This document shows, in pieces, positions 43,801-55,800 of a DNA stretch of 64,000 nt. The notes under the pieces were generated by a model, which was not told the DNA's origin, made no database searches, and saw only the letters and a list, made by a program, of their open reading frames with translations. The position numbers were made by a program, and so were the translations under genes. This DNA is from Siderastrea siderea (lineage: Eukaryota > Cnidaria > Anthozoa > Scleractinia > Rhizangiidae), in contig OZ034972.1 in NCBI GenBank assembly GCA_964030785.1, positions 54,563,538 to 54,627,537 of the forward strand. The letters are read 5' to 3'. Each line of letters begins with the position of its first letter. Position 1 is the first letter of the stretch.

Positions 43801-46800
43801 GTGATGAAAAACAATTATCAAACAGTGGATATTGTCTTGATGGACGACCAAATTTTCAGAACTGACATTAAAACACACGTATAACAACAAGTTGGGAGGA
43901 TGAATATTTCAAGATTTAAACGGCGAAGAGCTTCTAAAAGTACTAAACCAACATTAAGCGGACACGCTCAGGGAATATGTATTAATACAGGGGGACCGTT
44001 TAAATAGAGGATAATACACGGTCTGCGCGGAGATATGAAATTTATCTTCGAGTGTTCAACTTGATATCGATTTGAACACGAGAAGAGAAATTTCATATCT
44101 CCGCGCAACCATGTATTATTTTGTTTATTTTATAAACCCACTAATAACGAGGTTTTTGACGATTTTCCGAAGATTTCCGATCATTTTTCGGAGATTTCCC
44201 AAGATTTTCAAAGTGTTATCCGAAGATCATACGAATGTTTCCGAAAATAATCCAAACTTTTCAGAAAATTTCCGAAGATTGCCGAGGCCGATCCGAAGAT
44301 GTTTCGACTCAATATCGATAAACTTTGGCTTATTCAGCATTGAAACATGGCAAACTCATCAGCAAACGTGATGAAATCGATATCTTCACATGTGAAAAAT
44401 ATGATATCTCTCACATGTCAGGATATGGTGAGAGCGAGAGAAATCCTGGTAATTCACTCTAAAAAAACAGGTTCCCATAGATCCTGTTATATACCATTCT
44501 GATATCATTCTTATAAATGTTGGATACATCTGGAAGCAAGTCATTGACTTTACTATCGGTCGACCAGCAAGAGTTCCTTGTTTCAGCAATTTCGCGGCAA
44601 ATCTTAAAACCTCGTCGGATTTTTCCAGTATCAGAAATGTGGGATGGCAAAATCCCGTTACAAGAGTCAATTTAATACAGGTTTTAAACAATAAAAATGA
44701 CCATTTCAGCCGCTTTTAGAGGTGTCCGCTTAATATAGGTATAATCTGTAGTGTGTTTGACTGTACTATTAAAACAAGTTCTTACTAGCTAGTTTATTAG
44801 CTATGAATTGTGTTTGATTACTTTAGAAACATACAGAAACAACAGCTACTTTCACTACCTTTGCATGGTGAGCTGTTACAAGATTGTGACTGAGTAGAGG
44901 GCCCTGCACATCTACGGCCCTCATTCTGAGGAACTGGATTAGAGCACGTTCGGCGCTTTGACATGACACCACGTCCACAGCTCCTTGTGCACGTGGTCCA
45001 TTTGCTCCAAGCGCCCCAATTGCCATAAACCGGCACTGTAGAATGAATAACAATAAATTAGACATTGTTTTGAGAAAGATTATGCGAAAGTTTCATTGCA
45101 TTTTGCTGGCCTTATTTCATAGAGAACAAGACAAACGGGACGCTTTTGTTTACAAATTTTGCAAGTTCGGATTTAGATTAACGTTTGAATTCTCTAAACT
45201 ATTCTCCAGGGGGTTAGTATAGGAGCAGAGGAAAAACGGGATTGGCGCGAGGAACAACAGATGGAAAAAGTAAATGAAGAGTGTCTTAAGTTAGCCAAAC
45301 AGCTGGGGACGATAAGAGAAAATATCGTAGATTTGGAAATCGCATTACGAAAAGCCCCTTGCGACACCGAACAACAAGCTAACCACCCGAATAGCTTTGA
45401 ACGCAATGGAGTACAAGAACCAAGACAACGATTATCTCTCAAAGTGATCAGTCGATTGTAATCTTTTATTTTTTCCGGCTTTTTCTTCTGGGGAAAGCCA
45501 CCAAATCTCTCGAAAGTCAATGATCCATCGAGTGTATTATGCTAATTTATGCTAATGTGATGTGTGAAGCGATGGCCTGATCTTCTACGATTGTTTCACG
45601 GTGATGTCAACCCGTGATGCTTCTGTCCTGTACCTATATAAACAGAATTCGGACCCTGTTCTCTCACACGACGCAAGACAAACATGGAGGAAGGACATAA
45701 GGACTCACGCCGCTCCGACCGAGGTAGTCACGTCTAGCTTGACGAGGGGCCTTACTATTCTGCACTCAGTTCATGTAATGAGACAATAGTGAGACAGCTG
45801 ATGTCATATTATACCACGTAAAACTCAGTTCATGTAGTGAATACTAAACAGCACTTCGGTTAGCCTAACCAGGGGAGGGGAGGTGGAAGAAACTTCCTTT
45901 GTTACACGACTTAAAAGTGCGGCATAGCGGTGCCGGCCAACCGAGTGTGTGCAGTAGCCATCGAATGGTCGCTAAAGGCACAGTGAATAAGTTGACAAAG
46001 TTCTTTGTTTAGTTCGCATGTTTTGGTCTTGACCGTGCAAAAAACACAATAGCTGTTTACTTCTGTCAAAGCAACTAACCAAACAAAGCAACTGTCAAAG
46101 TAACTAACCAAATCAATGGTTTAGGTCATATTTAGAAAACCGCACACAAATGTGCTCCATCAATGGTACGCTATCCAGTAGTTGTTCGTTGTGTTGTGGT
46201 GTCCCCCAGGGAACGATTTTAGGGCCACTACTATTTCTATTATATATAAGCGATCTTCCGAATTGTCTCTCAAATTGTGTACCACTGATGTACGCGGATG
46301 ACACCCACCTTACATACGCGAGTGACAATACAGACAATATTCAATTTCGCCTAAACCAAGATCTAGAGAATGTTCACAACTGGCTGAGAGCAAACAAACT
46401 TACTCTAAATATGACTAAAACCGAGTTTATACTTATTGGATCTAGGCAGAGGCTTGGATAGTCTTACAGGTTCCCCGAAAATTGCAATCAATGATTTTCA
46501 AGTTAGCCAGGTTACTTCTGCAAAATCACTTGGAGTAATCATCGACGACAAACTTGATTGGAGTTATCACATCGAGAAACTAACAAAGAAAATTTCTTCT
46601 GGGATTGGGGCCTTAAAACGAGTAAGACACCTGGTCCCTCAAGCAACCTTACATCTAATATATAGAGCTCTAATACAACCGCATTTCGACTACTGCAATA
46701 CTGTTTGGGGAAACTGTGGGGTTACTTTGCAAAACAAGCTACAAAAGCTACAAAATAGAGCAGCCCGTGTTTTGAGCTTCTCAAACTATGACGCGAACGC

Positions 46801-49800
46801 TGGTGATTTATTTGACATTCTTGGATGGAAAAATCTAGCTCGCAAGCAGCAAATTCAAAGAGCCACAATGGTTTACAGGTCTTTGCACGGGTTGGCTCCA
46901 GACTATCTTTTCTCTAAATTTGAAAACCGAGAAATCGCGTACAACCTAAGGGACTCTGAGAACAAACTCAATGTTCCACTACCGCGCACTAACTATTACA
47001 AAAATAGCTTTACCTATAGCGGCGCGGTTTTATGGAATAGACTTCCTTCCAACGTAAGACAAGCAGAGTCCCTTGGACAATTTAAAGCTTTAGTAAAACA
47101 AGTACTATAGGGCACGGCATTCGTGGAAAGCAGCTTTTTCTTTATAATTAGCTTATCACTAGAAATTTATTACGTATTTTATTCTGTATGTATGATTGTA
47201 TGTAGTGTTTTAAAAAAGCTTATGTTTTAACCGTGTGGAAATAAAGATTACCTCTCACCTCACCTCTCCAATAGAAACGTCTCTTAAATGTAAAGAAGAT
47301 CCTCGCAGTTATTAACGCAACTTATGCAGTTGCGAAAAGAAAGCCTGAAAAAATCAGGCTTGCCGGGATTCGAACCCTGACCTCTGCGATACCGGTGCAG
47401 CGCTCTAACCAATTGAGCTAACAAGCCAACTGGGAGCTGGTCATTAAATTGGTTCGTAATATACCCGGGAAAGATGAAGATGAAGTTATGAATATATGAA
47501 ATTCATATATTTGAACTGCGGAATGAAGAATTAAATGTAAAGAAGATCCTCGCAGTTATTAACGCAACTTATGCAGTTGCGAAAAGAAAGCCTGAAAAAA
47601 TCAGGCTTGCCGGGATTCGAACCCTGACCTCTGCGATACCGGTGCAGCGCTCTAACCAATTGAGCTAACAAGCCAACTGGGAGCTGGTCTATTACGAACC
47701 AATTTAATGACCAGCTCCCAGTTGGCTTGTTAGCTCAATTGGTTAGAGCGCTGCACCGGTATCGCAGAGGTCAGGGTTCGAATCCCGGCAAGCCTGATTT
47801 TTTCAGGCTTTCTTTTCGCAACTGCATAAGTTGCGTTAATAACTGCGAGGATCTTCTTTACATTTAATTCTTCATTCCGCAGTTCAAATATATGAATTTC
47901 ATATATTCATAACTTCATCTTCATCTTTCCCGGGTATATTACGAACCAATTTAATGACCAGCTCCCAGTTGCCTTGTTAGCTCAATTGGTTAGAGCGCTG
48001 CACCGGTATCGCAGAGGTCAGGGTTCGAATCCCGGCAAGCCTGATTTTTTCAGGCTTTCTTTTCGCAACTGCATAAGTTGCGTTAATAACTGCGAGGATC
48101 TTCTTTACATTTAATTCTTCATTCCGCAGTTCAAATATATGAATTTCATATATTCATAACTTCATCTTCATCTTTCCCGGGTATATTACGAACCAATTTA
48201 ATGACCAGCTCCCAGTTGGCTTGTTAGCTCAATTGGTTAGAGCGCTGCACCGGTATCGCAGAGGTCAGGGTTCGAATCCCGGCAAGCCTGATTTTTTCAG
48301 GCTTTCTTTTCGCAACTGCATAAGTTGCGTTAATAACTGCGAGGATCTTCTTTACATTTAATTCTTCATTCCGCAGTTCAAATATATGAATTTCATATAT
48401 TCATAACTTCAGAAACGTCTCTGTTACGAAATTTAAGGAAAGTGTTTAAAACAAAAGATTGCGTACGGTTGTAAAAATTCCAACATATTTGCATCTTGTT
48501 TGCTCCTTTGATGTTTGCCGGACATCAAAACAACTTTCCTCTATTAACTATGCTAAAGGGAAAGGGAAAACAGTGATAACGGTTACCAGTCTGGCAAAAA
48601 TGAGGCTTGCAAATTATTCTAATTAAAAGAATTCCAATGATTCTGAGATTATCTACCATTTTTGGGTTGTTGAATGTCAACCTGACAGATTTTTCGCTTG
48701 ATATTCCACGCCTTCAAGAAAAAAATCTCAGCGGCGTGAAACATCAAACGCAAAAACCCCCACTCTTCGCATTTTACACGCATGCATTCATTGATATTTT
48801 ACTCTTTCCAAGAAAAACAAAACTTTGGGTGACGTCTTTCTTAGCAACGGCTTGATTGACACAGATTTGCACCGTTTCCCGGCACCGCTATGCCGTCAAA
48901 GAAAAGTGCCGACTTTCTTACCCCCTGAGCCTAAGTAACAGTCCGTTAGCTTAAATAGCACTCCGGCTAGCCTAAACTGAATAGTTCCTTATCCCACCTG
49001 CTGACTCATCAGCATTAAGATGTGGGGAGACTCCTGTCGAGCAGAAATGACAGGGAGCACAAGAGTGGATGAGTCAGCAAGAGGGGTGGGAGGGAGGGCC
49101 GACCAGTTCCTAGATGTCCTCGCGAAATGGCACACCTTGCATTAATTATCATATCTTTTATAATGCCACTGAGTCATCACGTGGGATAATGAATATTACA
49201 TGAACTGTGAATAGTTCCTTATCCCACCTGCTGACTCATTAGCATTAAGGTGTGGGGAGACTCCTGTCTCGCTACACCTTGAAACACCAGTGTTTGATGT
49301 TTACAATACTAATCCACTGCCAGTCCTTATCTAATATTCACACATCCCTTCTCCCAACCTTACAATTCCCCAGTCCTTAATTTATTTCCTCCCAAGCCTA
49401 ATCATATTCATATCCCAGTCCTAACTCAATTTTTTTTGAAACCGAGAAATGCCCCAATTAACGACTGATAGTCGTATAGAATCCACCTAAGCTGTTTTGT
49501 TTTTTGGTGGCTAAAGATCACGAGAGTCTAAAGAGAAATACGCAAACGCATCCCTCGCTCCACCCGGCCAAAGTACTTAGTTCAGCTTTAAATAGTGTTC
49601 TACCATTTAAGCCGTCCTTGAGTCCACATGAGATGGTATATCAGGCATGTGAGCTCCCGCCAGCGCGAAAAAAAAAGAATCGCTGAACCACTCCAAGGCA
49701 ATTTGCAGGCCATAAAGAGTAATATCGCGCGAAACGAAGATATGAAGAAACGAGCTAACAGGAGAGCCCAGCTCGGGCTGCGTTTGAATTAAACAGCTAG

Positions 49801-52800
49801 GGCGGCCATAATCTCACCCGAAGCATTCAGAGAACAAAATAGATAAGCCCCGCGCAAAGGAACCCTCAGACGGTCGCAAACAGAGACGTAAACTTCTATT
49901 ACTTTCACCGGACAAACAACGGAATTAACTTCACGTCATTTAAGGTCTTTAAGAGCAAATAAGTTATTGGAGCGATATCGATCAATTAATAACCTCTTAC
50001 TAACTGAACGCGAGGGCCGTACTGGGGAATATTGGCCCGAGGTCGTGGCAGTACGGACCGAGTGCAGTGAGGTCCGTACAAAAACGACCGAGGGCCAATA
50101 TTCCCCAGTACGATCCCGAGCAAGTGAAGTTAGTAAGTGGTTTATTATATGGCATCACTTTGCGTACGAACAACACTTCCGGTAGTTCATTCAAGTCAAT
50201 TTCCGGCGCGATGTCAAGGAAAGAAGCCCGCGATTTTAACTGGCTTTCGAATCAGTTTGATGATCGTTGCTGTCGATCGGCAAAAACTTGCGTGGCTCTT
50301 GAACGAAAACTGCTCTGCTTCTATTATATGTGTCAGTTTTTCGTCGTCCTCTACAACACAAGATATTTTTATTTGAAAATACTTCTTCGTTATGGGCGGA
50401 GACAACTCGGGAAAAAGAAGAATAATGAAAAGGCTGCGATAAAATCTCACAAACGTGCTTCTCAAACTGGAAATTGTGGCAGCGTGTTAGTCTGTAATGT
50501 GAACAAAGGAACACTCGAACTTTTAGTCCGGTCCGTTAAGGGAAAAATCGTGACAAATCGCGTAAAAGCATCAAATTTGGCACACATATTCTTGAGACCA
50601 TATGAAACAAATTGAGAAGGGGTGCCACGAGATCAGAGCATCCGGGGGGCCGTGGATCGCAATTCTATTGTCAATAACTTAGTCACAGGACAACCAGGCT
50701 CAATAACAAATCACTAATAGCAAAATAGAATTATTGTAGGGAACTTTTTAACTGATTTCATCAGCGAACGGAACAAATGATAATAAACAATCATTAGAGT
50801 TACTTGTCACATCAAATCCACATACTGTATGTATATTCGTCTACCAAGAGATCTGCTCATGAGCCTGGGTGTCCTGTGGTTAAATAGATTACTGGCCGTG
50901 ACTGGTGGACAACAAACATAAGCCGGACTGATGGGAGATAAAGCTTATCCCAAACGGGTTAAGCAGCTCATCTAAATCTTAGTTCAAGCTTTCTTTTGAC
51001 AAAGACATATCTGGGAGAGAAATTTCTTTTCTAATTCAAAAAATGTTACAAATAAACCAAAACATTCAATAATTCAATTTGTGATCACTTAGCCACGCAT
51101 ACTCCTGACTGTAGATCTCGAGATCGATCGTTATAAGAGATAAAGGCTGACAAAGCATGACAACAAAAACATCAAAAGGCATCAGTTAGTTAGAATGACC
51201 TGGCGAACTTCAGAATTTTTTCACCAAACTGGAGAAGGGGATTTTTATGGGTTAATCTGTCATTCTCTCTTGTGTAAATAAGAGCCTGCGCGCATGACAG
51301 GCGTTAATTAAAAACGCCTGTTCTGCAGGCGCTTGTAGGTGTGAACTGCTAAGGCTGCCAGCTACATTCAGAGGAAAAACAAACACATGTGATAGTAAAA
51401 CTAAAATAATGAAGTAACTGCGTTTTTTACGTTAATCGTGAAGAACACGTAATATTGTCAGAGAAGATTCTGGCCTATTACAATAACCATCCCCTCTGAT
51501 CTACGCGTTAGTCAGAAGACCAACACTGAAACTCTAAGTCGGTATTTATTTATGTCCCTCGCTATCCTAGGGCGAAAGATTGAGCTCGTCGCCGTGTCTA
51601 GACCTTTTCGCTCTCCGTTTATGCGTTGTATTCGGAATCTAATAGTCGCAAGTAATTTGGCGTGATTAACATTTTACGCGTTTTTCAGGCAAACGCTCGC
51701 CTGAAACATACAGTAAAATCCTGTTCTGCAGACCTCGGCGTCTTTTCTTAGGGGCACCCAAAGAGAAATTTTTAGCAAAATACTTGAAATATCATTTTCT
51801 GGTTTCTAAGATTGATGCGTGAGCTAATACGGGTTGAACTGTTCGGCGTTTTTAGCTGAAAATCAGTTAAGGCGCAGACAATTTTAGGAAACGGAATCCC
51901 ATCCGTCGAATTTCCGAGCTGCTAATGTCTTTCCGAAAATGCCAGCTGACCTTATTTGTCCCTCCAAAAATAAAAGGAATTAATCAGTCAACTTTTAAAG
52001 AAAATCCGTGAGGTCATGTTTCGCCACAGAAATCTATAGGTTCACTGCTATTAAATCCGAATATCTCAGGCGACTTCGGCCTGCCGAACAGATATTCCTC
52101 CGAAAACAAACCGTTGGGTGACCCTGTTTTCTCATAGGGAGGGATTAGATTAATGTTATCGGTATAAGCAATGTTAAGTACCCGATGTGGTGTACTGAAT
52201 TAAGAACTGCAAGACAAAAAAGCAAGAAAAACGTACGATGCTGGAAAAAGTGGTGTCTAATCGCTGGAGCTGGTTGACTACCGTGAAAGAGAGCTTAGCA
52301 AGCGTGCGTGCTTCTTATGGTACTCGCTGCTGACATACGACTCATAGCAAATTGAACTGAACGTTACCAATTTCAGAATTATATGAAGACCATCGCAGTG
52401 AAGGTGTTTCAACTTAAGCAGTTGAAAAGAAGAAACCTGAAAAAATTCAGGCTTGAAAGGGAATCGAACCCATAACCTCTGCGATACCGGTGCAGCGCTC
52501 TAACCAACTGAGCTATCAAGCCAACTGGGAGCTGGTCAAGTGAGAGTATTTATCCCGAAGATGGAAAAATTAACATTAATATATGAAATAATCATAGCGC
52601 TCTAGAGCGCTGCACCGGTATCCCAGAGGTCATGGGTTCGATTCCTGTTCAAGCCTGAATTCGTTCAGTTTTCTTCTTTTCAACTGTTTACGTTGAAACA
52701 CCTTCACTGCGATGATCTTCATATAGTTCTATCATTATCCGCAGTTCAAATATACGTTTATTTCATATATAAATGTTCGTTACCAATTTTGTTTCTTCAG

Positions 52801-55800
52801 TCATTGTACTGTGAATTAAACGGACGTTTAAAGTAAGGCAGATATGCCAGTGACCTTAAAATGTCTGTCGCAATATGTTTTTCTCAACAGTACACTTAAA
52901 ACATCTGACATTTTCCAGATTTCTGGTCAACCCGACTTGCTTTTAATGTCTAGAGGAACTTAATGGGGGAGCCGGGCTGTAAAGAAACGTAATTCAAAAC
53001 AATTAATAACGGAAGTCACTTCTTTCAGTTATCCTTCTCCTAAATGGGTCGGCGTACATGTTCCTGAACGTATGACGAAAATAACCCAAAATAAGTAATG
53101 TTTGAATAGCTGTAGCAGGCAACGGTTTCCTTTGCGATTTGAGCTGCTGATTTGGGACTGTTTGTCGACTTATTCGAACTAATAATTATTCGTTCCCTTA
53201 ACAGTTATCGGAAGTGTAACGATTCAGTTTGTTAAGTCTATTTGACCACAGGGAACCCAGGCAAGCGAAAAGGGAGCGGAAAATACAAGGATATGTGGCT
53301 CGGTAAACTTAGACGGCTGTTTGTTGTCACTTTCTGTCGTTTGCTGACAAGGCCAGTTAAAGAAGCCCATCGAATCCTTTTCAGTTTGCCAATGAGTGGG
53401 CTGTTCATGAGCGTGGGAGTCCTGTGACCATGAATGAAAATTAATTTGAGTGCTGTGGCCCCCCCGGATACCCAGCACGCCGGGCCAGCAGAGGGCACGA
53501 AGCTGCACGCTCGGAAAAACCTTTGCGTCTTTTATCCGATAGAGCTCAAACTTTGCACAATGATAGAACTTTTTATTCCAAACAATCGTATCGTTTTTGT
53601 TTTTTCATTTTAACGGTTTTTGGCGGGGAAATGACGTCACAGTGCTAAAGGCAAATTTTCAATTGTCTCTTATGGCACAAAAAGTATATGATTCTGAAAG
53701 AACTCATTGAGATAACGTGAAATGCGAAGAAATTATTGAAAAAGCTCGATCCGTCTTGAAGATATAAAGTTCGGAAGTTTGAATTTTCCGCCATTTTGTT
53801 ACTATTTTTAGAACATTTATAAAATTCAGATCTTTATATCTTCAAGACGGATTGAGGTTTTTCAATGATTTTTTCGCATTTCACTTTATCCCGACAAGTT
53901 CTTTCAGAATCATGTTCTTTTTGTGCCATAACAGGGAAACGAAAATTTGCCTTTAGCACTGTGGCGTCATTTTCCCGCCAAAAACCGTTAAAATCAAAAA
54001 ACAAAAACGATACGATTGTTTGGAATAAAAAGTTCTATCATTGTGCAAAGTTTGAGCTCTATCGGATAAAAGACGCAAAAGTTTTTCCGAGCATGCAGCC
54101 TCGTGCCCTCTCCTGGCCCGGCGTGAGATCACGTGGCACCCCTTCTAAATTTGTTTTACATGCCCTCAAGGACATGTATGCGAAATTTGGTGCTTTTACG
54201 CTATTTGTCACGATTTTCGTAGATTTCGACGCTAACGGACTGGACTATTTAAAAAAAAGACACTGGGAATCAAATACTGCAAGTTGTTTGCTTCAGTGGC
54301 TTTATGGAGAACTTTGTGGATGCTGAGAGCAAATTTTCGTCGCACCAAACAAAGTTGTTTTTATCGCGAGCTATAACTACAGCAAGAGCGGTCTTGTGAA
54401 CAAGCTAAAATTATTTTCAAGGATGTCAACTACAAGAGCAAAAATCTCGCTGAGGAATCAAGGTACACTGTTACTTTAATACATGAACGTGTAGCTTTAA
54501 TTTGTTCTTGTGGAAAGCGCTGACTGAAGCGATGGCCAATATTAAACTAGACAAGAACGTGATCGTTTCCTTTCGATTTATTAAGTCTTACAGTTGCCGA
54601 TAAAAGCCGTTTGCTAGTTGTTTTGCAGTTTTCATTTTTTTTCTTGTGAGAAAAATACTGTTTTGTTAATGCTGAATTTTGATAATTATTGTTTAAGTCT
54701 TGGCCGATTTACTCGGCTCTTTACAGCTTACAGTCTATAGCTGTACGAACAAACAATAAACACACACAGTCACTGAAGAACGTTGGCCATGCTTTTTGAT
54801 TCACTGCCGAGTCTTTTGCTTATATAAAAAAGTCGGTAAAGTTAATTGAAGAGCGCTTTTTCTAAACAGACGTGTTTACCTCGTTCATTTGTGTTGTACC
54901 AGCTCCAAACCTTTCCCTTTTTTTATCTTCTTGTACTTTCGCAGTTTGAATTTTGAGGGAGCGGGAGCGCGAAAAACAAAAATATCCAAAAAGGACCGTT
55001 TCCATGGTAATGGTCCGTACTGTAAAATCCCGACCGAAAACTAACCAATCAGAACACTCGATTTAGACTGGAGAATTGCTTGCCATATAATAATGGTGAT
55101 TATTTAAGATGCCTTCCCTCTGTGGTAACTATAAGTCAAACCGTACCAAAAGCTAACCGAGTCGGGCATACGCATTTAAATGAGTTTTTTCTTCTAGCAC
55201 TGGGCATGATTCCAAATGCACCTCTGTTTTTTCCCGAATATTACAGACAAAGAAATGAGCCACACTGTCTGGTGTAGCAGCCGCGGTTCCTAATGCAGCG
55301 ACAAGTTCTGTAAACAAGGATGCGAGCTCGTTCTCCAAAGAGGAATTTTGTTTACAATAGAGGGTTGACTACTTTCGACTGAGTAAAGCTTCTCTTCAAG
55401 TCCCAATACGTGTAACATCTACAAGAGCTTTAACGGTTGAAGGGTTGGCGGTCGTGTGATCTAGGTCTTGAATATCTGCACCTTAGGATAGGTAGCCTGC
55501 GAACAGGCTTTCCGGAGCGCTGCAGGCTATAGGATAGGCAGTAAAACGTTCCAGGGCCCTAACCTGTTTATCTCTCATAGCAATACTATCAAGAGCCATG
55601 AGATCACCGAACTCTGCCTGAACAAATTGCCAACGTACCTTTTGGCGACAGCATGTTTTTTTTTATTATTTAATTATTTGTTTTGTTGTTTTTTTCGGGT
55701 CGACTTGAAAACCAATTGCCTGTAACCATTCCAGACGGTACGTAGAACATGGACAAAGCAATGTTTTTTGTTTTTGTTTTTTTTTTTGCTTTTTTTTTTG

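Larger units (their letters stand above)
47285..48410. repeat. inverted array of five 247-bp tRNA-like units between 12-bp direct repeats
   Basis: Two units in minus orientation are followed by three in plus orientation, meeting near 47695. The tRNA-like heads start exactly 247 bp apart within each half. Each unit has a tRNA-like head, a GCCTGATTTTTTCAGGC hairpin with a T6 run (a possible Pol III stop), and an AT-rich tail with ATATATGAATTTCATATAT. The whole block is flanked by AGAAACGTCTCT at 47273-47284 and 48411-48422, suggesting it was inserted as one piece. Units are nearly identical. Confidence 0.88.

Noticed and set aside
47357..48288. cluster of functional tRNA-Thr genes
   Set aside because: Position 33 is not U, one base is missing on the 3' side, and every copy is embedded in an identical 247-bp repeat unit. 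A tRNA-derived repeat is more likely.
50067..50615. 182-codon plus-strand frame
   Set aside because: It begins inside a palindromic MITE and ends in a segment that recurs inverted at 54.1 kb, so it is probably repeat sequence.
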